Positions 21,423 to 31,229 of a stretch of DNA of 31,229 bases are shown piece by piece. The DNA is taken from contig LUCW03001612.1 in assembly GCA_001586965.3 (NCBI GenBank), positions 100,001 through 131,229 of the forward strand, read 5' to 3'. This stretch comes from Sphaeroforma sirkka. Its lineage: Eukaryota > Opisthokonta > Ichthyosporea > Ichthyophonida. Position 1 is the stretch's first letter. Each line of letters starts with the position of its first letter. A program made the translations under genes and the position numbers. A model generated the notes under the pieces. That model was not told the origin of the DNA, did not search any database, and was given only the letters and a program-made list of their open reading frames with translations.

Positions 21423-22372
21423 TGAGCCGCCGTTCAGGATTTCAGTTGTAGCATCTAGGGACCAGATTTTCTAGAGCCAATCCAAATCCCAAAACCTCAG
21501 AATAATCAAATATTGAGTTTTGGAATTAGGATTCATATATTTCTGATATTAGTGTCGTCAGAAATATTAGCGGTAGAACCGGTCAGCTAAACGCGAGAGA
21601 AATACTCTAGTAGAAACCCGAGTCTAGTGAGGTAGAAAACACAAGTAAAGACTCGGTTCGGTTCTCTTGGACTGGAGACTTTTTCCTAGCTGAGATAACC
21701 GTACTTGAGAAGAGGTCTATTGTATCTTTTGGGCTCGTACCTTTCAGCTACTCTCCACAATCTACACAGTGGTCGATAATAAAAGCGAATCGTGTGAGGT
21801 AAACAACGCTGATAGCTCGAGTGATTAAATATCGGCTCACACCGCATTTCAACGACAGAAATCATCCTTCGTCGCACACGTAAGGCCACTACACCTCGCC
21901 GGGAAGTACAAACATAATGATATCACTACTACACAACGGATTTTGTAGATGGGTCACAATACAATATACTGTCATCAGCATTTGATGACCCAGACGCTTT
22001 GTAAGGATTTAATAAGCAGTTTAGTAAACTCCTACACAAAATTAAGGCCGATGCTAAAGCGATCTTTCCCACACACAAATGTTCCGATGTAGTCACAAAA
22101 ATATAACCTCAGACATCATTAATTCTATGTTCTAAAGATCATGGCATGTATGTACCTCCCAAAGACAAAAGAAACATCCTGGAGGATCAGAAGGACCTAA
22201 ATCTAAACGTAAATGAGCAAACCGAGTAGCCTATAAGTCCAAGTATACTTTGTCCGAGATCCTAAAGTATAAAAGCATTAAGGCTTATTTTTTGATCGAA
22301 ACCCCTTTCACTTTTTGCTTGTACAACTCATGTCACCTATTTGATACTATGTAATTTAAGCTTCATATAAGA
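21423..22372. other. degraded DNA downstream of the integrase remnant
   Basis: There are stops in all frames; the longest frame is 67 codons on the minus strand (21686-21889) and is not recognised. It could hold the 3' end and a decayed terminal repeat of the element, but no paired copy of any part was found elsewhere in the window. Confidence 0.35.
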
Positions 22373-22424
22373 GGGGAGGCGTCGGGGGGGAGGGAGGGGA
22401 GCTGTGTAGAGGGGAGCTGTGTAG
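22373..22424 (+). repeat. G-rich tract with a 15-bp duplication (G-quadruplex candidate)
   Basis: Between 22373 and 22399 the plus strand has G runs of 4, 2, 7, 3 and 4 separated by 1-4 bases. A 15-bp unit, AGGGGAGCTGTGTAG, occurs twice back to back (22395-22409 and 22410-22424). The surrounding DNA is AT-rich, so the tract stands out. It satisfies a relaxed four-run quadruplex pattern. Confidence 0.7.
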
Positions 22425-24400
22425 AAATAGCGGGTTCCTAACAGTAGAAGCACATGCTAATGAAATTTTGGAATACGCAAAACGTTCAAGTAGATATTTA
22501 CTATAATCAAAACAATCCGAACTTGTACATTTGAAAATGCAATGCATAGTACACTTTGAAGTACGGAGAGTCTATAGTATACATTTGGTGGTTTTTCTTG
22601 TGGAAGTATAGTATTCCATTCAACATTGAAATATATACAAGAGTAATGAAGGGAGGGTCCCAGGCAAAATTCCGATTTGAGACAATTTGTGTTGCATATA
22701 CTCACCGAGAAAGACAATCTGCTGTGAAATAGGGCTTGTTAAGTCCCTCCTGGCCAACTTACATTCACTACCGCGTATGACAAATTTTACCAAACCCACT
22801 ATTTACAAAAGGTTGTTGACAATGGCTGCTACGACGTACAATATTACATGGATAGTTCAGTATCATAAAGACGTCTAACTGGATGATTACAAGCTGGCTA
22901 CAAAGAAGCTAGTTTGTGAGTCCTTACTCACTGCTCTGAACCGTCATTTGTGTATGCTCATCTGTCCTAGAAGGACATTCAATTGCAACAGTGTAAATGT
23001 TAATTTTCTTGCTGGCTGTGCTCTCATGGTGGTAAATTTACACCCCTGACTTTGCTGACCGTGCAGCCGTTCTTTCGGGCCTCACACGCAAGGACGCAAT
23101 ACTCAAGTGAGACACCAAGCAACAAGTCGTATATGCGTACCTGATGTTAGCCATTATATAGTTATAGTATCCGTATTCGACTATATCATCCAGTGCTATA
23201 TTAAGCCCACTTCGTACCCCGCACGCTAGTAATCGAGGTGTTGAGAATGCCCTGTTTATACAGGTACGTGGCCACCAGGAAAACTGGAATATGACGAAGA
23301 GAACGAGGGATAGTTGACTACAAGGAATATAATGCTTAGTCAGGGCTACCTTCAGTCACACACCATCCTGTAGTAGCCGGGCCTTCACATTAAATTCTAT
23401 ATATATGCATGTACTTTTAAAGAATGCGTCTACTAAATTTGCCGAATGATTGTTAACGATTTCATTGATAAATACTTTTTCATATACAAATCAGATATCT
23501 GGAGTAGGCCTATTAAAAGGCCTATTAATTCTCCACAGATTAATATCTGAATACTTCAGTAGCAAGATGGCTCAACTGAGAATAGGTACAAGGGACAAAT
23601 AGCGTTACCAAGTTCATCCGTCGAGCAGCCTACCGGATTGTCAGTTTAATGTAGTCGAGCCGATAATACCTGATGCGTTGATAGTTCTTTGATAGTGCAA
23701 TGGCTAGAGACGTAAGGCGTATCCTTTTTTTTTTCTATTACTTTTCACCTCTACAGATAGGGTTATGTTTAGTTAAACATCTTAACGCGGCGAAAACAAT
23801 AATATTGATTTTGCCAAGCACGACGACATAAACATAAATAAAATCTCTGCGGCGAATTCAGTCTGAAGGATTGTATAATGCCTATGTCTCAGCTTTCTAA
23901 TCTTGCAGTATTGATGATTTCTGAGACAAATCTAACTTTATTGAGCGACTATTTTCGCACTTAAATCACGTCAAATATGACACTACGTTTACGCTTGTTT
24001 GAAACAGTCAATACTATCTCGATAGACCGACGTTTGTTTGCAATTCGCAGGTTCCCCGACTTGCACTCTATTGTACCTGATGACTCGAATACTGCCTTTC
24101 TAGATGTCCTTGCTACATCCTCTAAGGTTTTGCAAAAGCCTCTTATTTGCGCAGCCATAAAATTCTCTCATTCTGCACGTACCCGTACTGATATCATTTC
24201 TGCCCAAGTCAAAAACTATCGATACTACATAATAACTGGGACGTTCATATTCATTACACTTCGATATCAGTGACTGTTCCTCTGTACCTCGAACGAATAA
24301 CATTGTTCTACGTGTAGCTCTGATGAAAACCGGATTAACCGACGATTGAAGCCACACCAGACATGTGCTTCGCAAGAAAAATTGTTGGTGATACCGTTAG
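22425..24400. other. AT-rich interval with no gene recognised
   Basis: It has short open frames on both strands up to about 98 codons (23977-24273 plus) with no recognisable domain. There is a short duplicated AGGCCTATTA around 23506-23526. A T10 tract lies near 23728-23737. No RNA gene, promoter or splice pattern could be supported. Confidence 0.4.
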
Positions 24401-26327
24401 TTGATGCCTCGACCAGTGACACCCCCGTTCGACCCATGCCGAATAGACTGGACGGGATCTCCATACCTTGGACGTACGTCTGATCCCACCCCAGCATTGC
24501 CTCACAGAGACGCGATCGACGACGACGACGACGAACACCTTTGTCCCTTCCGTGACAGTTCTAGTTGTAGCTGCCGCCTTACCTGCCAAGACCACATCCA
24601 CGCTGACCAAGAAGGTTTCTCCAGATATGTTGTCTCTTCCAGTCGCGCCAACAGACTTTGGTATCACCATCGGCCGGACGAAGTACCTATTCCCTTCTGA
24701 GCTGTTCATATCGAGTACCAGTAGTGACAACCTTGCGGTTCGCTAAGTGGTCCGTAAAGTGGCACCAGTTGTACATCGTTCGTATTGGGAATTCCTGGTG
24801 TAATTCAATATTACGGATGCTTGACCGATATGCTTACTCCCGTTCGATCAAGTATCAAAGGATGCGTATCATTGGGAATGCCCAGGAACCCAAGTGTATT
24901 GAAGGACCCTTTACTATATTAGAAACTACCTGTCTCGCTGCTTGGACCAAATCGACCAGCTCCTCTTAGTGGCAAACACGTCGGTTGATTCTACCGTTGC
25001 AGTGAAATGCATAGTAGGCAAGGTCACAACAGCTTTTGCATGTGTTAATGACGGGTAACAGCGTGTTATTTGTGTTGTCTCCTCACAATACGGAAACTGG
25101 GGACCATCAACGGATATGTAAAAAGCCGACAGACACTGAGCTACAAATGGTGACTGGATCGACTTGGCACAACAGCTTTGAGCGCTCTTTCACTTAGAAC
25201 TGTTTGCGAGTCACGACAACTATTGTTTAGTAGTTCACTGTACTGAAGATAGCACTGGTGATTACGGTCAGAGACGCATACACGGCTGAATATAACACAA
25301 GTTGCACCTTGGGATAGCATGCTCCTTTTCCTGTCCTGCCAATTCCAGGGCAAAGATGCCGATACAGCTATTTGCTGTGTATCTTTTTGGTCGAATATGG
25401 ACTGGTTCACACTGGTTTATTCATCCCTCACAAGAAATCACGATAATTTTGCACCGCAATGATGACAGCTTCCTTCACCGTGGTTGGAGGGTGGTGGTGT
25501 GGGCAAGCCAAATTGGGGTTTTACCACAATGATAGGTCTTCGTAGTGGTAACGATCTTTGCCATGTTCACCCGTCTTTCTGGCGCCGAGTTAGCCTCGCA
25601 ACCTTCCCCCTCCCATTGGAAACGCAGGTAGGATGTATTTTGTGGCTGTCGCAGACCGTGCGCGCACACTGCATGAACAACTCGCCCAACGTGAAGTTAT
25701 GGAACCGGAAGAATAAACTCGTTTTAGGAAGTGAGCAGCATCGGAACTTCTGACCTACACCACTGCGCAACCTGAACCGGTACTGCTGTTAGTAATGAAC
25801 GTTGAATCGTTCTCAGCAAACGGCATGCTGGCATCACATAGAAGCTGAACGATACTGCACCTATAATATACCCTTAGACATAGTACACATTTCTGGGCCT
25901 AGAGAATGTCCTTTTCCCTGCAAACACAGGCATCTCCGCTGAACCTAACGTTTTCCCTCAGGGTGAGAACCCTTGAGGCAGAATCAGTGTTCTACATGTC
26001 TTGTGTGGTCAGCATGACAAGTTCACGCATATACACAGCGTGACTTCGAACGACAGTGGCGCAACAGAAGCGTGGTTCGAATACTTCAAACCAATACCTT
26101 ACATTCTCTGATTGACCTTGCAAACAGTATATTGGTTTAGGTTTGCCGACCGGGTTGACACACAGCGGTCTACTCCAATCACCTCCACGATCACAGTCGT
26201 TATGTGCGAAGAGGTCATGTTAGTTTCGGTTACCACTGCCTGCCAGCTGATCTAGATGGCTACATCCTAAGCCGTATTAGCACAAGCTGGTTATATATTA
26301 TGGGCTTTGTCCCGTCTACTGCACTAA
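24401..26327 (+). other. GC-richer interval with overlapping open frames, possibly the 5' part of a decayed retroelement
   Basis: Base composition rises relative to the flanks and several frames stay open together (plus 24401-24700, 24468-24746 and 24658-24969; minus 24335-24730). One plus frame reads a Thr/Ser/Val-rich peptide whose Thr run comes from five GAC triplets at 24518-24532. Another ends in LHEQLAQREVMEPEE near 25651-25716. I recognise none of them. Because a reverse transcriptase remnant on the same strand starts at 26328, this interval lies where the gag and protease of that element would be; that is inference from position only. Confidence 0.25.
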
Positions 26328-26893
26328 ACTGAAGGTACGGCGGACGCCTTGATCGACTTAAGCAATACTAAACTTCTGCCCCAAAATCATATTGTTAAAA
26401 CAAATGTTGTGGACACGAAGGATAGCCCCGCGATAAGCACTGAGCTCACAGACTATGTCGGTTCCTATGATCTACCAATCATCTAATGGCAAACATTGTG
26501 GAAACTGGACGCATTGTGCGTTTGTTACGCACAGTACTTTCTTGCAAAAAAAAGGGCATATGTCCTTAATAAGGAATATGGAGTGCATATTAAAAATTTA
26601 GATACTTAATGTACTCCTTTGGGTCGCCTTGAGAACCATCCTATGGGGAGTTTTCTTCTGTATATGATGATTGGTTGTGTTTTAACTCTATCTTTGCGGA
26701 CAAATGCGATGGTATCATCATTAATATAATCTTCGCCCTTACTAAACATAACTCTGACTTTGCACCGTTAAAAGAATGCAAGCGCAATTTATCCGCGACG
26801 TCAGAAGGGGAATGTTGAGAGCTAGGGTTCATTTCACTTTACGAATGGGGTGAAGGCTGGATCTAAACGTATTGTTCTGTACAACAGCACTTA
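26328..26893 (+). pseudogene. decayed Ty3/gypsy-like reverse transcriptase remnant
   Basis: From 26331 one frame reads QNHIVKTNVVDTKDSPAIS, which fits the H-x-I-x-T-x-D-x-x-PI entry segment of Ty3/gypsy reverse transcriptases. It stops at TAA 26484-26486. A +1-shifted frame then continues with LMANIVETGRIVR and a CKKKG, matching the block before the first catalytic Asp (q-i-x-x-L-x-x-G-x-I ... VxKKxG). After a gap, VYDDWLCFNSIFADKCDGI (from 26660) matches the YxDD catalytic box with one residue missing, then ALTKHNSDFAPLKEC matches the palm segment that follows. After a further shift, NGVKAGSKRIVL (up to 26893) fits the G-V-x-x-x-x-x-K-I block. The order of blocks is right, but the total of about 565 bp is short, and there are at least two frameshifts and several stops. 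It is a fossil in the same orientation as the integrase remnant 5 kb upstream; since integrase normally follows reverse transcriptase, the two are probably from separate insertions. Confidence 0.65.
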
Positions 26894-27843
26894 ATCCGGC
26901 AGGCTTAACAGCTATTGTGATCAGATGAACGTATTACAATTGTGGTTTCAGTAGTAGTAATTGCTATGAACAACACGGCTGCCATGCCGGGCGCGAGGGG
27001 GATATATGCGGTGTCACTGTAATATACCGATGAAAGTGAATCCGTAGTTATGTTAATAGCACGATTTGTCAACAAACACTGAGTACCTGGTGAAGTAGCG
27101 ATCTGATATGCCCGTTGAGGTTGCTACAAGCTTGTGGCCGTAGCCACGTACAAACTAAACACTAAATATTGCTAATCAATGAAATAAATCCATTCAATAG
27201 CACATGTACTGTTGTTGATTTATTAAAATTGTACAACTATGTATAACGTTGCTGAGTATCGATGACACACCCGCAAATTATTGAAAAAGTCGTGTATTGA
27301 CAAAGGCAGCCACAGGCACACGGCACAAATGATAGATTATACCAGAAAAACAGGCGTGTATGTATTACACAACGAGAAACTTGAACTTGCAATATAGCAG
27401 GAATACAGCATATATTGAACAATTTAATGACTTCAAAATATATCTACGGGCCGTCAAACCTTCTATAACAAGCTGCGAGTGTCTGCACTAGGTTGTGCAT
27501 ATTCTATACACATTATCGAACATACCTTGGCGTATAGCTTTTGTGTATTGAAGTATGTGCCACATCCAAGTACCATTCAATTTGCGTTCATGTAAAAATA
27601 CATATATACTCGTGTTCGATATAGACGCGAACGAGAAAAGATTTTATGTTATTCCCAGCCGCATTTGTTCAAGTATTTACTTCCGAACTGGTGCACTATT
27701 TAGCTCTACAAAGTTCAAATGCGTAGCCCGCACTCAGGCTGAAAAAACACAAAGATGGTGATATTTACATCAGTCAGTAGTGAAAGATTAAGCGTTGCTT
27801 TCAATTTGGTAACAAGAATAGTAGAATACACCAATACAGCATA
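26894..27843. other. AT-rich DNA without recognisable genes
   Basis: The expected RNase H and integrase continuation of the upstream reverse transcriptase remnant is not visible. Short frames (27237-27422 minus, 27555-27761 plus) have no recognisable content. An AATAAA lies near 27182 without an associated gene. Confidence 0.4.
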
Positions 27844-28089
27844 CATCAATATAACATAGTCTTCTGAATGGCGGATTAGACATACATACAGTACATACTG
27901 ATACAACCGTAAGTACAGCATATTTACATCAATACAGCATAGCCTTCTGAATAGTGAATTAGACATACATACAGTACATGCTGACACAACCGTAAATACA
28001 ACATATTTACATCAATACAGCATAGCCTTCTGAATAGTGAATTAGACATATTTACATACTTTATTTACATACTGATAAATACAACCGTA
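27844..28089. repeat. 83-bp tandem repeat, three copies
   Basis: Units begin with CATCAATA at 27844, 27927 and 28010, each with a CTTCTGAAT core (27861, 27944, 28027). Copies one and two end in an ACAACCGTAA(A/G)TACA segment. The third is shuffled after GAATTAGACAT, with an extra TTTACATAC duplication. Confidence 0.85.
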
Positions 28090-28134
28090 TCGACCGCTTC
28101 ATCATGTGCAGAATCTCGAGAAGTCCGTTATCAG

Positions 28135-28162
28135 TGTCAACTGTCAACTGTCAAGTGTCAAT
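28135..28162. repeat. 7-bp microsatellite (TGTCAAN)4
   Basis: Four consecutive heptamers, TGTCAAC, TGTCAAC, TGTCAAG and TGTCAAT, lie at 28135-28162. Confidence 0.9.
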
Positions 28163-28360
28163 TTCAGATCTAACTTCTCTACAAAAATCGTCAACGTGAA
28201 ACTGAGTTCGTGACCCAAAAAAGTCATCTGTGGATGCCGTAAACGATATTTAACATTCAGTCGTAATTGATCTCATCCATCATATACTCGCCGGAATTAG
28301 TTTCCATTAAAAACAAAGAAATACGATGAAACTTGTCGTAAACGCTTGTAGAGTTTTGAA

Positions 28361-28375
28361 TTGTTGTTGTTGTTG
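28361..28375. repeat. (TTG)5 microsatellite
   Basis: Five TTG triplets lie at 28361-28375 in otherwise unremarkable AT-rich DNA. Confidence 0.9.
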
Positions 28376-29160
28376 TGCTGGATAGATAATCTGATAATGC
28401 GCCTAAACTAAATGAGGAAAAATCCGTTACCGTGGAGGTTGATACTTTTATTAGTAGCTAATTTTAGACACGGTGCTTTTTCTGAATTTCATTGGAAGCC
28501 GTGATTATCATTGGAGTAACATAATATGTGTGAATTTGTGAAACAAACCGAATGAAATACCTTTTAATTTTTTTGGAACGTATTTATTTGGAATATACAT
28601 GTTAGCGTTCAACGTTTATATTGTTGCAGCCCTATGGCCGTCGCTACGGGTGCATATTCAGCCCTGCGGTGCAAAGTTTTAGAGAATCTTTCCCTCGCTC
28701 CCGTCCTTCTCTCGCTCTTGTGAAGTTGTAGTGTGTGATGAGAGTGAGAGGGTGTTCGTTTCAAAAAATTTGCACAACAACTTTTTTGCACGAGAAGAGA
28801 GATCGATTTAATTTCTGTTCTTTGACCCGTACTTATACAAAACGGTTTGGTCAAAAAAGTTAATTTTTGAAACTAAATAAATAGAGTTTACGCTCAACTT
28901 TTTCCTATTTTTAAAAAACGGATTGAGAATACCCATCGGGACTCCATCTGGTCCATCATTTCTTGGTCCACTCTCTCTCGCAGCAGAGGGAGTGTAGGGA
29001 TGCGTTATGACTCAGAGTCTCAGAGACAGACTATATGTATTTTTATATGGGACAATAAATGTGAAATTGTGAATACTATTGTGCTCTCAGTATCGAGTAC
29101 AACTGTACCAGCCACCAGACAGCCGGTGAATGCCATAAGCACAAAATAGAAATCGTGGGT
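28376..29160. other. intergenic DNA upstream of the PAP2 gene, with one hairpin
   Basis: No gene is recognised; an 81-codon minus frame (28609-28854) has no support. An inverted repeat pairs 28969-28978 with 28985-28994 (10 bp with one G-T pair, 6-base loop). AATAAA-like motifs occur near 28876 and 29053, but there is no neighbouring plus-strand gene they would serve. Confidence 0.4.
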
Positions 29161-29162
29161 CA

Positions 29163-29262
29163 TATATAACTAGAAGCGGCATTGATATGAACACCCGAGT
29201 TTATACATGTATTTAGAATTTACTAGTAGGCTATGTACTTCAATATAGTCCGCAATATATAG
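29163..29262 (+). promoter_or_regulatory. candidate core promoter region of the PAP2 gene
   Basis: TATATAAC near 29163 and AATATATAG near 29253 are TATA-like and lie about 195 and 105 bp before the PAP2 start codon. The surroundings are AT-rich, so chance occurrence is likely; no other promoter element was recognised. Confidence 0.2.
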
Positions 29263-29267
29263 AGGGT

Positions 29268-29321
29268 ATGGATCCAAGTGTATTTGCACAAACACAGAGC
29301 TCAAGGTGCATCTTTCGGTGA
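29268..29321 (+). other. possible upstream open reading frame of the PAP2 gene (17 codons)
   Basis: An ATG at 29268 opens a 17-codon frame closed by TGA at 29319-29321, 36 bp before the PAP2 ATG. If the transcript starts upstream of 29268, this would be a leader peptide frame able to reduce initiation at the main start. The transcription start is unknown. Confidence 0.25.
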
Positions 29322-29357
29322 TAGGATAGGTGTTAAAGTATTGGGCAGACCGTCTCG

Positions 29358-30611
29358 ATGGCTAGTTCTGAGGACGCGTATAAAGAAGAGTTGCACACAA
29401 CTGGGTTTGATCTCGACACCCACTGCCCGACTGACGAAGACTACGTCGAGACTACCATCGCAGTCCCCAACTTGTCCCTTAGTAGAAATAGCAACGGTTA
29501 CAAACATAACATCAAGATGAGCAATGTGCGACAAGTGATCAGGTGTTTAAAGCCCGTAGATTTATTAGTATTGACATATCTGGCGTTGACAATACCGTTA
29601 GTGGCGTACGCTCGAATATGGGGTGGCATAGTGGTACGTATACTACTTCTAGTAGGTGTTGTATACGGCAGGTGGTATCTAGTCCAAACGCGGAATCAGA
29701 CATCATTCACTTTCAGGATCACAAATAGGTCTTTCCAGGTCTCAACACAACTTATAATAGGGTTTCTACTGGATATATATGGCCTGATCGTCTGTATATA
29801 TATATACGGCGAGGATGGTAAGGTGATCGCTGCACTGTATCCGGATGCGGCAAAGGACTTTTATGATAACGAAATGAAGGCTATAGACGCTGGTCTATTC
29901 GGGGGTGTCAAAGTAGAGGATGGCACGGGGTATTACTTAAGGTCACTGACAGGACAAACATTCAACCTTATATTTGGTGAGTGGTTGCACTTCTGCTACT
30001 TCTTCTACTACATCATCCTGGTAGGTACATGGCTGATCGCTTGGGCATTCATTCAACACGAGCACTTTGACATAATCAGCACGGTGCAAGTTATGGTATA
30101 TCTAGTGTGCCTAGTGTGTTATCTTGTCATACCTGTTGCGGGACCCTATTGGGCGTATCCGGATAAAAGACCCGAAGCCGAGGATGTTGGGTTTGTGTTC
30201 GCACGTGTTACGCACTTCCTGGTAGAGGGGGGTAGTAGTAGCGGTACAGCGTTTCCCTCGGGACACTGCAGTATGACCACAGCTGCACTGGTGCTGGCGC
30301 TTTTGTATATCAAACCATTGGGATTGGTCTATCTATTCACCAACCCGTCGCTTATCTTCGCGACAGTGTGGTGCGGGTTCCATTACTTCATCGACGCGTT
30401 TGTGGGTGTGCTAGTAGGTCTAATGTGCTGTGCCTTAGGTCATCTCATGGTTAGGGTAGTTGGCTACAACCTACCTGCGTACGATGATAGGTACTCGCAA
30501 GACTTTAGGGCAAGCAAGAGTGCTGGAGGCGCCTTTGACCGGACAAGGTATTCGGCTCTGGACGAGGATGAGGAGGTCGAAATGGATACGCCGACGGAAA
30601 TGGAAGCGTAG
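29358..30611 (+). CDS. PAP2-superfamily multi-pass membrane protein (lipid phosphatase/phosphotransferase type)
   Basis: A single uninterrupted frame of 417 codons. Hydrophobic segments lie at about residues 67-87, 90-109, 129-150, 209-232, 243-263, 305-327 and 332-366, giving six or seven membrane spans. The active-site motifs are AFPSGHC (PSGH at 300-303) and GFHYFIDA (His342, Asp346: H-x3-D). The SR that precedes the second motif in classical phosphatidate phosphatases is replaced by AT (335-336), as in more distant PAP2 members such as inositolphosphoryl-transferases. A YPDKRP at 267-272 sits where the first basic motif would be. Family members cleave or transfer phosphate-bearing headgroups of membrane lipids, probably at the ER, Golgi or plasma membrane; the substrate is not predictable here. 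The N-terminal 65 residues are hydrophilic and the C-terminus is acidic (DEDEEVEMD, 402-410). The ATG at 29358 has a weak context (T at -3); the next in-frame ATG, codon 54 (29517), has A at -3 and would keep every membrane segment. No intron is needed. Confidence 0.88.
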   Translation: MASSEDAYKEELHTTGFDLDTHCPTDEDYVETTIAVPNLSLSRNSNGYKHNIKMSNVRQVIRCLKPVDLLVLTYLALTIPLVAYARIWGGIVVRILLLVGVVYGRWYLVQTRNQTSFTFRITNRSFQVSTQLIIGFLLDIYGLIVCIYIYGEDGKVIAALYPDAAKDFYDNEMKAIDAGLFGGVKVEDGTGYYLRSLTGQTFNLIFGEWLHFCYFFYYIILVGTWLIAWAFIQHEHFDIISTVQVMVYLVCLVCYLVIPVAGPYWAYPDKRPEAEDVGFVFARVTHFLVEGGSSSGTAFPSGHCSMTTAALVLALLYIKPLGLVYLFTNPSLIFATVWCGFHYFIDAFVGVLVGLMCCALGHLMVRVVGYNLPAYDDRYSQDFRASKSAGGAFDRTRYSALDEDEEVEMDTPTEMEA

Positions 30612-31229
30612 AAGTTATAATATACATACGTGTATGGTATTTGCATATACTGAAAGTGGACGTGTACAGTTAGGCAACTTTAGTTTAGCGGCCGGGGATG
30701 CCTCACGCATTCGGCTCCACCGGCATGGTACAGTATATACACGCGAGTCCAAGTGGAGATGTGTTTCATGTGCTTCATACTTCGTTGGTGTGGATGAGAA
30801 GCGAAGTCTACGCAAGTTCCACCGACAGCATCAGGGAGTGTGCACGAGCGGGTCTGAGCCATGATGTGTGCGGACTTTGTATACACACTGGTGCAGACGA
30901 GCAACGATATCTAAGAAAGTGTGGAGTGCTTCTATGGGGTAAAAGGGAAATCTAGTACTAGGCAGGAATGTGGGGGAAAATAACACTCACCGTTTTCACG
31001 GCGCATCTGCATAAACAGAATACACAGATTGCCAGTCTATCGTTGATTTTATAGTTGTTTACATATGTTGTCTTTTGGAAAGAGCTGAGAAGACCGCAAC
31101 ATAAGTCTGTGGTGTCTGTTTCTAGAAGGTATATTATAAACATGAAATCTGGTTAATCAAGGATTTATGCTGTCCCAATTACACATATACCAGTGGATAA
31201 AATGATCGTTCCGGCCCACGATACACAAA
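30612..31229 (+). other. 3' flank of the PAP2 gene, no second gene supported
   Basis: No canonical AATAAA or ATTAAA was found before the window ends, so the poly(A) site is undefined. Open frames at 30460-30864 and 30698-30955 overlap the 3' end. Each carries a short CxxC segment followed by a similar G(V/A)DE(K/Q)R(S/Y)LRK peptide (from 30787 and 30890), which hints at an old duplication of about 103 bp. I cannot assign a function. Confidence 0.35.

Noticed and set aside
16167..22424. Intact LTR retrotransposon with paired terminal repeats
   Set aside because: No long direct repeat pair bounding the Gag-like and integrase remnants could be found by eye, and the coding regions are broken.
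24335..24730. 131-codon minus-strand open frame as a gene
   Set aside because: Plus-strand frames are open over the same bases, the valine run is the complement of a GAC repeat, and no domain is recognised.
26075..26088. GGTTCGAATAC resembling a tRNA B box
   Set aside because: No A box at the right distance and no cloverleaf can be drawn around it.
30464..30904. Minus-strand open frames over the end of the PAP2 gene
   Set aside because: They are antisense shadows of the conserved plus-strand gene and its flank.

Overview
This window is nuclear DNA from a eukaryote. A clear GT-AG intron splits a conserved gene at the left edge, AATAAA-type poly(A) signals are present, genes are sparse, and several retrotransposon remnants and tandem repeats fill the rest. 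The lineage cannot be fixed from the sequence. A unicellular or early-branching eukaryote with a repeat-rich genome is plausible, but that is a guess.

Left edge (1-1210): the last two exons of a 2-oxoglutarate/Fe(II) oxygenase gene of the isopenicillin N synthase-like type, ending in TAA at 1033 with two AATAAA signals at 1196-1209. A small 19-bp tandem repeat follows.

Centre-left (1371-15033): one unbroken 13.7-kb minisatellite. It is built from a 32-bp monomer with a constant 20-base core and a 12-base hinge that takes a limited set of variant words. Inside it are at least five blocks of higher-order repetition (periods near 320/673, 494, 659, 727 and 850-997 bp), so segments of many monomers have been copied repeatedly and recently. 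It is not a CRISPR array, and because 32 is not a multiple of 3 it is very unlikely to be coding. This is the most striking object in the window.

Centre-right (15034-29160): gene-poor DNA with other unrelated tandem repeats (57-58 bp, ~31 bp, 307-310 bp, 15 bp, 83 bp, 7 bp). It also holds decayed, plus-strand Ty3/gypsy-like retroelement pieces: a possible Gag-like stretch near 16.6-17.0 kb, an integrase remnant with DX35E spacing at 20.8-21.4 kb, and a reverse transcriptase remnant with a Y-DD box at 26.3-26.9 kb. None of these is intact.

Right edge (29358-30611): one intact single-exon gene for a multi-pass membrane PAP2-superfamily protein (lipid phosphatase/phosphotransferase type) with the PSGH and HxxxD active-site motifs. 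It is the only complete protein-coding gene I can support. The two host genes show no functional link; they flank a repeat-dominated interval.
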